Source: Candidatus Competibacteraceae bacterium (lineage in GTDB: Bacteria; Pseudomonadota; Gammaproteobacteria; Competibacterales; Competibacteraceae). From it: DNA of 9,116 nt. The position numbers and the translations under genes were made by a program. Positions 1 through 7,454 of this stretch are shown here, one piece after another. The stretch covers positions 1 through 9,116 of the forward strand of contig DPWB01000261.1 in the NCBI GenBank assembly GCA_003527885.1. Direction: 5' to 3'. How positions within the stretch are numbered: the first letter of the stretch is position 1; each line of letters begins with the position of its first letter. A model generated the notes under the pieces. It was not told where the DNA came from. It made no database searches and saw only the letters and a program-made list of their open reading frames with translations.

Positions 1-43
1 TGACGAAACCTGCGTCATCAGCGTTCGCGGCTTCTTCTTTTTC
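1..43. other. Probable non-genomic read tail beyond an adapter
   Basis: This stretch lies outside the 5' end of the P7 adapter at 44-109, where no library insert should exist. Read on the minus strand, the bases directly after the adapter are an A-rich run (GAAAAAGAAGAAG), followed by less biased sequence. Such A-rich noise is what Illumina reads show after running off the end of an adapter. No frame continues MltG convincingly. I infer it is sequencing noise kept by the assembler, but a chimeric genomic piece cannot be excluded. Confidence 0.6.
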
Positions 44-109
44 CAAGCAGAAGACGGCATCCGCGATCTAGTACGGTCTCGTGGGCTCGGAGATGGGTAT
101 AAGAGACAG
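44..109 (+). other. Illumina P7 / Nextera read-2 adapter contamination with i7 index
   Basis: Positions 44-67 match the 24-nt P7 flow-cell oligo with two mismatches, at 61 and 64, both A to C. Positions 68-75 read CTAGTACG, the adapter-strand form of Nextera index N702. Positions 76-109 match the 34-nt Nextera transposase read-2 adapter with one mismatch (T to G at 96) and end in AAGAGACAG, the transposon mosaic end. The adapter abuts mltG coding sequence at 110. The order and orientation are those of a read passing through a short insert, in the mltG coding direction, into the adapter. This is library-derived sequence, not biology. Confidence 0.97.
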
Positions 110-435
110 GCCACGATCCGATCGATCAGAGCGCGCGGGGTCGTGTCGGGGGTGATGGCGTCCTCGCCCGCCTTGAGCCGCGCCGCCAAGCCGTTCAGCC
201 GGACGTAGGCTTCCAGATAGGGAGCCGACCGCAGCAAAACGGGCTGCTCCGGTAACTCGCGCGCGATATCGCCGATGCCCGCGCCCGGTTTCACCGCCAA
301 CACCGAGCCGTCCGCCGGGACCCGGAAGGGCGTATCGAGAAATTGCCGGTAATCGGCATGGAGGGCGTAAAGCGCCGATCCCGCGATCAGCGCCACGACG
401 CTCACGATCGACGGCAGGCGGTTTCGGAACGACAT
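110..435 (-). CDS. mltG: Endolytic murein transglycosylase MltG (YceG), N-terminal fragment
   Basis: MltG is an inner-membrane lytic transglycosylase that cuts nascent peptidoglycan strands and is thought to set glycan length. Only the first 108 codons remain, because the gene runs into adapter sequence at 109. What is visible is a short basic N-terminus (MSFRNR), one membrane segment at about residues 9-25, and the start of the periplasmic YceG region. That region has a VKPGAG stretch (48-53), a KAGEDAITPDTT stretch (about 88-99, E. coli: FKAGTYRFTPQMT) and PRALIDRI. The catalytic Glu lies in the lost part. The ATG at 435 puts the membrane segment where the family has it, but it lacks a Shine-Dalgarno: the bases before it are pyrimidine-rich. 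In-frame GTG (462) and TTG (471) starts are possible, since the frame is open back to the fabF stop codon. The identification is solid; the start is uncertain. Confidence 0.85.
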
Positions 436-483
436 GGAGGGAGGAGAGGTGTCATGGGTCACCGGCGCCAAGCGTTGGTCCGA

Positions 484-503
484 CCCGCCGCGCTGGCGGC
501 GGG
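484..503 (-). promoter_or_regulatory. Perfect 8-bp GC-only hairpin in the fabF-mltG gap
   Basis: CCCGCCGC at 484-491 and GCGGCGGG at 496-503 are perfect inverted repeats around a 4-nt loop. The hairpin begins 10 nt after the fabF stop codon on the minus strand. No T-tract follows in the transcription direction, so it is not a classical intrinsic terminator. It could protect the 3' end of fabF mRNA or reduce read-through into mltG. Confidence 0.5.
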
Positions 504-513
504 AGCGGTCGCC

Positions 514-1755
<1,242 letters not shown>

Positions 1756-1837
1756 GGAACACCCCTCTTCCTCATGACGCCGCCCACCGGACGCCGCGAT
1801 CCTCCATGGCTTCGACCGTGACCGCGGCGACTGCAAC

Positions 1838-1854
1838 CAACCCGCTGAGGGCTG
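1838..1854 (-). promoter_or_regulatory. Imperfect hairpin just after acpP
   Basis: CAACCC (1838-1843) and GGGCTG (1849-1854) pair around a 5-nt loop with one G-U wobble in the minus-strand RNA. It begins 6 nt after the acpP stop. A partial T/G-rich stretch follows (GTTGCAG), without a proper T-tract. It may trim or attenuate acpP transcripts so that acpP is made in excess of fabF. The support is weak. Confidence 0.25.
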
Positions 1855-1860
1855 ACACGA

Positions 1861-2106
1861 TCACCCGAGATGCGTCGCGATATAATCGATCGCCTGCTGC
1901 ACGGTCGTGATCTTCTCGGCATCCTCGTCGGGGATTTCCAGCTCGAATTCTTCTTCCAGGGCCATCACCAGCTCCACGGTATCCAGGGAGTCGGCGCCGA
2001 GATCCTCGACGAACGACGCTTCGTTGGTCACTTGCTCTTCCTTGACCCCCAATTGCTCGATGATGATTTTCTTCACGCGAGCTTCGATGTTGCTGATATC
2101 AGTCAT
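1861..2106 (-). CDS. acpP: Acyl carrier protein
   Basis: AcpP carries acyl chains as thioesters on a 4'-phosphopantetheine arm and feeds fatty acid, phospholipid and lipid A synthesis. The protein is 81 aa, against 78 in E. coli, and very acidic. Its central stretch, with the [18 protein letters not shown] region, is nearly identical to the E. coli protein. Ser40 of the DSL motif is the phosphopantetheine site added by AcpS. The extra residues lie at the N-terminus ([13 protein letters not shown] against MSTIEERVKK). A GAGGA ribosome site lies 11 nt before the ATG. The gene sits between fabG and fabF, with gaps of 108 and 105 bp that are wide for this compact operon. This suggests separate control of acpP, as is known in E. 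coli. Confidence 0.98.
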   Translation of the reverse strand: MTDISNIEARVKKIIIEQLGVKEEQVTNEASFVEDLGADSLDTVELVMALEEEFELEIPDEDAEKITTVQQAIDYIATHLG

Positions 2107-2141
2107 GATGGTTTGATTCCTCAGTTGTGAGCCGCAGACAA

Positions 2142-2158
2142 CCGCGGTGCTACCGCGG
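2142..2158 (-). promoter_or_regulatory. Perfect 7-bp GC hairpin in the fabG-acpP gap
   Basis: CCGCGGT (2142-2148) and ACCGCGG (2152-2158) form a perfect inverted repeat with a 3-nt loop. On the minus strand it lies 35 nt before the acpP start and a few bases downstream of a TACAAT -10-like hexamer (2162-2167). No T-tract follows. It may form the very 5' end of an acpP transcript and stabilise it, or weakly attenuate read-through from fabG. Confidence 0.45.
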
Positions 2159-2161
2159 GGT

Positions 2162-2167
2162 ATTGTA
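2162..2167 (-). promoter_or_regulatory. Possible -10 element of an internal acpP promoter
   Basis: On the minus strand the hexamer is TACAAT, five of six matches to TATAAT. The best upstream -35 match, ATGGCA (four of six), is 19 bp away, which is longer than ideal. E. coli acpP is known to have its own promoter in this gap. The extent shown is the -10 hexamer only. Confidence 0.35.
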
Positions 2168-2214
2168 TGGAAAACAGCGCCGGGGATGCCATAGCTGCCG
2201 TGCGTTCCATCGCT

Positions 2215-2961
2215 TCAGGCCATGTACATCCCGCCGTTGACGTGCAACGTTTCGCCCGTGATGTAAGCCGCCGCCGGCGACGCCAGAAACGCTACCGCCC
2301 CGGCTACCTCCCGCGCCGTCCCCAGGCGTTGCAGCGGAATGGTCCCGATCACGGCGTCGCGTTGCGCTTGCGGCAACGCCCGGGTCATGTCGGTGTCGAT
2401 GGCGCCCGGCGCCACGGCGTTGACGGTGATGTTGCGCGAACCCACTTCGCGCGCCAGCGATTTGGTGAAGCCGATGATGCCGGCTTTGGCCGCCGCGTAG
2501 TTGGTCTGGCCGGGATTGCCGGTGACTCCCACCACGGAGGTGATGTTGATGATCCGCCCGCGCTGGGCCTTCATCATGCCCCGCAACACCGCCTTGCTCA
2601 GCCGGTAGACCGAAGACAGGTCGGTGTCGAGGGTGGTGGTCCATTCCTCTTCCTTCATGCGCATCAATAAGTTATCGCGGGTAATCGCGGCGTTGTTGAC
2701 CAGGATGCCCGGCGCGCCGAACGCCTGGGCCACGGCCTTGACCACCGCGTCCACCGAGGCGGGATCGGTGACGTCCAGGCTCATGCCGCGCCCCTCGATG
2801 CCGCACTCGCGCAGGTCGCGACCGATCGCTTCCGCGCCGGACTCCGTGGTGGCGGTACCGATGACCACCGCCCCCCGCCGCCCCAGTTCGCGGGCGATAG
2901 CTTGGCCGATACCCCGGCTGGCTCCCGTCACCAAGGCGATTTCGCCTTCTAGCTCTGCCAT
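2215..2961 (-). CDS. fabG: 3-oxoacyl-ACP reductase (short-chain dehydrogenase)
   Basis: FabG reduces 3-oxoacyl-ACP to 3-hydroxyacyl-ACP with NADPH in the elongation cycle. The 248-aa protein has the Rossmann motif TGASRGIG (12-19), ITRDNLLMRMK (93-103), catalytic Ser142, Tyr155 and Lys159 in the YAAAK motif, and the FabG C-terminus ITGETLHVNGGMYMA. Two positions are unusual. The tetrad Asn (E. coli N110, in TNLSS) is Asp114 here (TDLSS), and the NNAG motif reads NNAA (89-92). The frame is intact, so it is not an obvious pseudogene. The ATG at 2961 matches the family N-terminus and has GGAG 8 nt upstream. fabH ends only 19 bp upstream, leaving no room for fabD. Given its place beside acpP it is almost certainly the housekeeping FabG. 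Confidence 0.96.
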   Translation of the reverse strand: MAELEGEIALVTGASRGIGQAIARELGRRGAVVIGTATTESGAEAIGRDLRECGIEGRGMSLDVTDPASVDAVVKAVAQAFGAPGILVNNAAITRDNLLMRMKEEEWTTTLDTDLSSVYRLSKAVLRGMMKAQRGRIINITSVVGVTGNPGQTNYAAAKAGIIGFTKSLAREVGSRNITVNAVAPGAIDTDMTRALPQAQRDAVIGTIPLQRLGTAREVAGAVAFLASPAAAYITGETLHVNGGMYMA

Positions 2962-2980
2962 CGTCCGATCTCCGTCGCGC

Positions 2981-3949
2981 TCAGTACTGCACCAGCGTCG
3001 CGCCCCAAGTGAACCCGCCGCCGAACCCTTCCAGCACCAGCAGGTCGCCGCGCCGGATGCGGCCGTCGCGCACCGCCACATCCAAGGCCAGCGGCACCGA
3101 AGCCGCCGAGGTATTGCCGTGGGTCCGCACGCAGTCCACCACCCGCTCTTCGGGCAACCCCAGCCGCTTGGCGGTGGCGGCCAGAATCCGGCGGTTGGCC
3201 TGGTGCGGGATCAACCAATCCACATCGGCCACCGTCCTACCGTTGGCCAGCAGAATCTGTTCGGCGATGTCTTTCAGGGTGGTCACCGCCACCTTGAACA
3301 CCTCGCTGCCGCGCATCTCCACGAAGGCGGCGTTCTCGCGGGTCCGCTCGTAACCGCCGGATACGCCGGCCGGCACCCACAACAATTCCTTGTAGCGGCC
3401 ATCGGCGCCCAACCGGCTGTCGATGATGCCGGGCTCGGCGGCCGCTTCCAGCACCACCGCCCCGGCGCCGTCGCCGAACAGGATACACGTTCCGCGATCC
3501 TGCCAGTTGATGATGCGGGTGAAGGTGTCCGCGCCGACCACCAACGCCCGCCGGGACGCGCCGGTACGAATGAAGCGATTGGCGATATCCAGCGCATAGA
3601 CGAAACCGGTGCATACCGCCTGCACGTCGAACGCGGGGCCGCCGTAGCAGCCCAGCCGGTGCTGCAACTGGGTGGCGACACTGGGAAAAACATGATCGGG
3701 CGTGGTCGTGCCCAAGACGATCAGGTCGATCTCGCCCGGCGCGACGCCGGCGGCATCCAGCGCCCGCCGGGCGGCCTGTTCGGCCAGATCGCAGGTGGTC
3801 TCTCCGGGGACGGCGACATGCCGTTCCTCGACGCCGGTGCGCTCGACGATCCATTCCGCCGTGGTGTCGATCATCTGTTCGAGATCGGCGTTGGTCACTA
3901 CTTTTTCGGGCAAATAGCCGCCGGTTCCGGCGATTCGAGCGTGGTTCAA
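2981..3949 (-). CDS. fabH: Beta-ketoacyl-ACP synthase III (KAS III)
   Basis: FabH starts fatty acid synthesis by condensing acetyl-CoA with malonyl-ACP. The 322-aa protein shows the full catalytic triad: Cys113 in [10 protein letters not shown], His249 in IPHQANRRI and Asn279 in THGNTSAAS. It also has the glycine-rich GFGGGFTWG end typical of the family. The N-terminus ([20 protein letters not shown]) aligns with E. coli FabH if translation starts at the TTG at 3949. That TTG overlaps the plsX stop codon in the sequence TTGA, pointing to translational coupling. No good Shine-Dalgarno is present, only GAGA about 11 nt upstream. It is followed directly by fabG, whereas fabD is expected there. 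Confidence 0.96.
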   Translation of the reverse strand: MNHARIAGTGGYLPEKVVTNADLEQMIDTTAEWIVERTGVEERHVAVPGETTCDLAEQAARRALDAAGVAPGEIDLIVLGTTTPDHVFPSVATQLQHRLGCYGGPAFDVQAVCTGFVYALDIANRFIRTGASRRALVVGADTFTRIINWQDRGTCILFGDGAGAVVLEAAAEPGIIDSRLGADGRYKELLWVPAGVSGGYERTRENAAFVEMRGSEVFKVAVTTLKDIAEQILLANGRTVADVDWLIPHQANRRILAATAKRLGLPEERVVDCVRTHGNTSAASVPLALDVAVRDGRIRRGDLLVLEGFGGGFTWGATLVQY

Positions 3950-4974
3950 AGGGCTTGTCTCTCGACGTGGAGGGCTGCCAGATGGGCGTCGATGCGCCGG
4001 GGTAGGTCTTGCCGTGCTTCCAGCACCGCCACCTCGATGGCGTTGGCGAAAGCCAGGGCGTCGGCGCCGCCGTGGCTCTTGACGACGATCCCCTGCAAGC
4101 CGAGCAGGCTGGCCCCGTTGTAGCGGCGGGGATCGATCTTGCGGCCGAAGGCGCGCAACACCGGCAATGCGACCAACCCGGCCAGCCGGGTCAACAGGTT
4201 GCGCTTGAACTCTTGCGTCAGGTAATGGCGGATCAGCCTGGCGACGCCTTCGCTGCTTTTGAGCGCGACGTTGCCGACGAAACCGTCGCAGACCACCACG
4301 TCCACATCGTCCAGAAACACGCCGTCGCCTTCCACGAAGCCGATGTAGTTGAGATCGCTGGCGGCCAGCAAGCGCGCGGCCTCCTTGACCTGCTCGTTAC
4401 CTTTGATCTCTTCTTCGCCGATATTGAGCAGGCCGACGCGCGGTCGGGCAATCCCGTTGACGGCGGCCAGCACCGAGCCCATGACCGCGAACTGCAAAAG
4501 ATGCTCGGCCTTGCTGTCGACGTTCGCCCCCAAGTCCAGCACGCGGGCGTGGCCGTGCACGGTCGGCATCGTGGTGCAAATGGCCGGACGGTCGATGCCG
4601 GGCAGGGTTTTGAGCACGAAGCGGGCGGTGGCCATCAGCGCGCCGGTGTTGCCGGCGCTGACGCAGGCATCGGCCTCGCCCTGCTTGACCAAGTTGATCG
4701 CCACCCGCATCGAGGAATCTTTCTTGGCCCGCAGCGCCTGGGCGGGCGACTCGTCCATGCTCACCAGTTGCGAGGCGTGGCGGACGAGCAGCCGCGGGTG
4801 AGCTTTGGCCTTCAGTTTGGCGAGCCGGTCCGACAACACGTTCTCCTGGCCGACCAAGATCAGCCGCAACGTGTCTCCCGCGTCTCGCAGCACGCGCAAA
4901 GCGGCGGGTACGATCACTTCGGCGCCCATATCGCCACCCATGCCATCCAAGGCGATGGTGAGGGGTTTGGTCAT
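3946..4974 (-). CDS. plsX: Phosphate acyltransferase PlsX
   Basis: PlsX converts acyl-ACP to acyl-phosphate, the donor used by PlsY to make lysophosphatidic acid, and so connects fatty acid synthesis with phospholipid synthesis. It is a peripheral membrane enzyme. The 342-aa protein carries family motifs in order: LDGMGGD near the start (9-15), [30 protein letters not shown], and [13 protein letters not shown], followed by a basic stretch that includes [13 protein letters not shown]. The ATG at 4974 gives the usual N-terminus, with GAGG about 11 nt upstream. It lies 66 bp after rpmF and overlaps the fabH start by 4 bp. The order rpmF-plsX-fabH matches E. coli. Confidence 0.97.
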   Translation of the reverse strand: MTKPLTIALDGMGGDMGAEVIVPAALRVLRDAGDTLRLILVGQENVLSDRLAKLKAKAHPRLLVRHASQLVSMDESPAQALRAKKDSSMRVAINLVKQGEADACVSAGNTGALMATARFVLKTLPGIDRPAICTTMPTVHGHARVLDLGANVDSKAEHLLQFAVMGSVLAAVNGIARPRVGLLNIGEEEIKGNEQVKEAARLLAASDLNYIGFVEGDGVFLDDVDVVVCDGFVGNVALKSSEGVARLIRHYLTQEFKRNLLTRLAGLVALPVLRAFGRKIDPRRYNGASLLGLQGIVVKSHGGADALAFANAIEVAVLEARQDLPRRIDAHLAALHVERQAL

Positions 4975-5040
4975 GAACGCGGGCGCCTCAAAGCTCGAAC
5001 GGCACAGTGAACCCGGTTCCGGTGGCGCGTCCCATGAGAA

Positions 5041-5235
5041 TCAGTCTTCGCTCTCGCCGGCCACCGGCCGGTCGATGATCTTCCGGCCACGGTAATAGCC
5101 GGTCGGCGTGACATGGTGGCGGCGGTGCAGCTCGCCCGAGGTAGGGTCCACCGATAAAGTCGGGCCGACGAGGGCGTCGTGGGCGCGGCGCATACCGCGC
5201 TTGGATCGGCTCTTACGGCTTTTTTGGACAGCCAT
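5041..5235 (-). CDS. rpmF: 50S ribosomal protein L32
   Basis: L32 is a small protein of the large ribosomal subunit. The 64-aa product begins [20 protein letters not shown] and contains [10 protein letters not shown] and GYYRGRK, clear matches to E. coli L32. It is of the cysteine-free type. The C-terminus carries an acidic tail ([10 protein letters not shown]) that E. coli L32 lacks; Pseudomonas also has a short tail there. The ATG at 5235 has a strong ribosome site (AAGGAG, 9 nt spacing), which lies inside the end of yceD. An ATG two codons upstream is possible but less like the family. The gap to the yceD stop is 2 bp, so the two are probably coupled. Confidence 0.97.
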   Translation of the reverse strand: MAVQKSRKSRSKRGMRRAHDALVGPTLSVDPTSGELHRRHHVTPTGYYRGRKIIDRPVAGESED

Positions 5236-5237
5236 GC

Positions 5238-5765
5238 TCAAGTGCTCCTTTTCGAATCAGCTAACAGGGACGCCAATGCCGCGAAAGGCCGGCGCCGTTC
5301 CGCCCGCGAGGACGCTTCGCGAGGCGCTGGATAACCGTTGGCTTCGCACTCCCGCAGGTCCTGGTGGCGCGGGATTTGCGGCAAGGCCAACAATAGCTCG
5401 TCTTCCACCAGCTCGGCCACGCTGATGCCGTCATCGGTTGCCAGCAACGGCTCGTAGCCCGCGGGCAGCCGCGCCGCCTCCGCTTCCGAACGGACCAAAC
5501 CCAGGGCGACCCCTAGCTCCAAGGGAAGGAGCAACGGGCCAAGGCAGCGCTGGCAAACCAATTCGACATCGGCCCGCAGCCGGCCCTTGAGGAAGCGCAC
5601 CCTATCATCGACTCCCCCTTCCAGCGAGACGCTGACGCGGCCGTCAGCACGGTTGGACGCGCCCAGTCGCGGCAATGCGGCCAACGCCAGCTCGCCCTCC
5701 AGCCGTCCGTTGCTGGCGGTCAGTTGCCACGGATTGATTTTCTTGGGAAACAGCGGGGACCGCAT
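5238..5765 (-). CDS. yceD: YceD family (DUF177) 23S rRNA accumulation protein
   Basis: YceD proteins are almost always encoded just upstream of rpmF and are linked to 23S rRNA accumulation. Their biochemical activity is not settled. This 175-aa protein (E. coli 173) has the family CxxC motif at Cys71-Cys74 (VCQRCLGPL), the YEPL stretch and the acidic EDELLLALP motif (121-129). It ends [14 protein letters not shown], like the E. coli FAVLASLKRK end. A third Cys is at 140. The ATG at 5765 gives a family-like N-terminus. It has no Shine-Dalgarno, because a near-consensus promoter lies immediately upstream (see 5776-5804), so the mRNA is likely leaderless or nearly so. It is the first gene of the fab operon on this strand. 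Confidence 0.94.
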   Translation of the reverse strand: MRSPLFPKKINPWQLTASNGRLEGELALAALPRLGASNRADGRVSVSLEGGVDDRVRFLKGRLRADVELVCQRCLGPLLLPLELGVALGLVRSEAEAARLPAGYEPLLATDDGISVAELVEDELLLALPQIPRHQDLRECEANGYPAPREASSRAERRRPFAALASLLADSKRST

Positions 5766-5775
5766 AAGACGCGGG

Positions 5776-5804
5776 ATAATATAAGCCTGCCGGTTTTATG
5801 TCAA
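5776..5804 (-). promoter_or_regulatory. Near-consensus sigma70-type promoter for the yceD-rpmF-plsX-fab operon
   Basis: On the minus strand TTGACA (5799-5804, six of six) is followed by a 17-bp spacer and TATTAT (5776-5781, five of six). The region is AT-rich in an otherwise GC-rich window. Transcription should start about 6-7 nt beyond the -10, at 5769-5770. This leaves only about 4-5 nt before the yceD ATG at 5765. Confidence 0.8.
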
Positions 5805-5855
5805 AATATAGCCTGATTCTATAGCGTGCGCGGTTTCAACCACCGGACGAGCCTC

Positions 5856-6455
5856 ATGCCGACACCCCCTTCCGAGCACCGCCGCTTGATCCTGGCTTCC
5901 ACCTCGCCGTTTCGCCGCGAGTTACTACAGCGTTTGGGGCTGCCGTTTACCACGCGCGCCCCCGAGGCCGATGAAAGCCGCCTGGAAGGAGAGGAGGCTC
6001 CCGCCCTGGTGGCGCGGCTGGCGGAACTGAAAGCCCGCTCCGTCGCCCGCCACGAGCCGGGGGCGCTGGTCATCGGCTCCGATCAAGTCGCGGTGTTGGA
6101 TGGCGAAATCATCGGCAAACCCGGCGATCACCGACGGGCCTTGGCCCAACTGCGGCGCGCCTCGGCGCGCAGCGTCACCTTCTATACCGGATTGTGTCTG
6201 TTCGACGGCGCGACCGACCGGCACCAATCGGCCGTCGAACCTTTCAAGGTCGTGTTCCGGTCGCTGGCGCCCGCGATGATCGAAAGCTATCTGCGCCGGG
6301 AACAGCCTTACCAGTGCGCGGGCAGCTTCAAATCCGAAGGCTTGGGAATCGCGCTGTTCGAGCGGCTGGAAGGCGACGATCCCACCAGCCTGATCGGCCT
6401 GCCCTTGATCCGGCTCACCCGCATGTTGGAAGCGGCGGGACTAGCGGTGCTGTGA
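5856..6455 (+). CDS. maf: Maf-like nucleotide pyrophosphatase (YceF type)
   Basis: Maf/YceF proteins hydrolyse non-canonical nucleoside triphosphates to monophosphates; the YceF subfamily prefers m7GTP. The 199-aa protein (E. coli YceF 194) has the phosphate-binding ASTSPFRR at the N-terminus, GSDQVAVLDGE with the likely catalytic Asp76, IGKP, and CAGSFKSEG (154-162) followed by LFERLEGDDPTSLIGLPL. These match the YceF subgroup. The ATG at 5856 is preferred because the family motif starts a few residues later. An in-frame GTG at 5826 would add ten residues. The ribosome site is weak (GGACGAG). It diverges from yceD, and the 90-bp gap holds only a weak + strand -10 candidate (TATAGC at 5820). 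It converges on sppA, with 19 bp and no terminator between them. Confidence 0.95.
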   Translation: MPTPPSEHRRLILASTSPFRRELLQRLGLPFTTRAPEADESRLEGEEAPALVARLAELKARSVARHEPGALVIGSDQVAVLDGEIIGKPGDHRRALAQLRRASARSVTFYTGLCLFDGATDRHQSAVEPFKVVFRSLAPAMIESYLRREQPYQCAGSFKSEGLGIALFERLEGDDPTSLIGLPLIRLTRMLEAAGLAVL

Positions 6456-6474
6456 GCGTCGCACGCGCGGTTTC

Positions 6475-7452
6475 CTAGCGCCAGCGGACGTTCTGATCCA
6501 ACCCTAGCGCGCTTCCCAAAACCGCGCTCAGGCGAGCTTCGGTCTCGTTCAGCAAGCGGTCCACCCACCGGATGCGCTGGGTGTAGTCGACGACGTTCTT
6601 TTGGCCGATGACCTCTTCGGCGACGTAACGGCTGATGCCCAAAGCATCCACCAGACCCAAGCCGACGCTCTGTTCGCCGGTCCACATCAGGCCGCTGAAT
6701 ACTTCGGGGTCGTCTTTCAGCCGCTCGCCGCGCCCCTGCTTGACCGCCGCGATGAACTGCCGGTGAATCGCGTCCAGCATCCCCTGCAAGTGCCGCACTT
6801 CGGCCGGGTTGACCGGTTTGAACGGATCGAGAAAATCCTTGTTGCTGCCCGCGGTGTAGGCCCGCCGCTCGACGCCGAGCTTGGAGATGGCGTCGGTGAA
6901 CCCAAAGCTGTCCATCCGCACCCCGATGGAGCCGACGATGCTGGCCTTGTTGGCGTAGATTTTCTGCGCCGCCGCCGCGATGTAGTAGCCTCCCGATGCG
7001 CAGACATCGCTGGCCACCGCGTGCACCGGGATCTTCGGGTATTGCTGGCGCAGCTTCTGAATTTCGTCGTAAATCTCGCCGGCCTGCACCGGGCTGCCGC
7101 CGGGGCTGTTGATTTCCAGCACCACCCCGGCCGTGTTCTGATCCTTGAACGCCTTGCGCAAGGCTTCGATCACATTCTTGGCGCTGGCTTCGGTGCTGCT
7201 GGAGATCAAGCCCTCCACCCGAACCAACGCCGTGTGGGTCTTGGTGCCGGCAGCGGCGACCGTTCCCAGCTTTTCCGGCCACGCCAGCAGCAACAACCCC
7301 ACCAAATAGCTGAAAAACAGCAGCTTGAAAAAAATTCCCCAGCGGCGCGCCCGCCGCTGTTCGGTCACCGCGGCGTGTGCGAGCTTGGTCAAGGCATCCC
7401 GCGCCCAGCGGTCGTCGCCAGGCACATTCACATTCGGGCTCGGATCGCTCAT
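6475..7452 (-). CDS. sppA: Signal peptide peptidase SppA, short form (peptidase S49)
   Basis: SppA is an inner-membrane serine protease with a Ser-Lys dyad that degrades leftover signal peptides in the periplasm. The 325-aa protein is the short, single-domain S49 type (E. coli SppA is a tandem form of about 67 kDa). It has one N-terminal membrane anchor (about 39-58). Then come INSPGGSP (115-121), the nucleophile Ser153 in CASGGYYIA, GSIGV (174-178), and Lys205 in AGSNKD as the likely general base. The ATG at 7452 has GAGG about 5 nt upstream and lies 2 bp after the rluC stop, so the two genes are surely co-transcribed. In Pseudomonas a HAD-family phosphatase gene often lies between them; none is here. 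Confidence 0.95.
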   Translation of the reverse strand: MSDPSPNVNVPGDDRWARDALTKLAHAAVTEQRRARRWGIFFKLLFFSYLVGLLLLAWPEKLGTVAAAGTKTHTALVRVEGLISSSTEASAKNVIEALRKAFKDQNTAGVVLEINSPGGSPVQAGEIYDEIQKLRQQYPKIPVHAVASDVCASGGYYIAAAAQKIYANKASIVGSIGVRMDSFGFTDAISKLGVERRAYTAGSNKDFLDPFKPVNPAEVRHLQGMLDAIHRQFIAAVKQGRGERLKDDPEVFSGLMWTGEQSVGLGLVDALGISRYVAEEVIGQKNVVDYTQRIRWVDRLLNETEARLSAVLGSALGLDQNVRWR

Positions 7453-7454
7453 GC

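Noticed and set aside
1838..1854. Intrinsic terminator after acpP
   Set aside because: The hairpin is imperfect and lacks a T-tract, so it is kept only as a weak regulatory candidate.
2962..2980. Remnant or frameshifted fabD between fabH and fabG
   Set aside because: The gap is only 19 bp, so no remnant can be present, and both flanking genes have intact ends.
2624..4123. 499-codon + strand open frame opposite fabG, fabH and the end of plsX
   Set aside because: It spans three well-identified genes on the other strand and shows no recognisable domain.
6456..6474. Bidirectional terminator between convergent maf and sppA
   Set aside because: The 19-bp gap contains no inverted repeat with a T-run on either strand.
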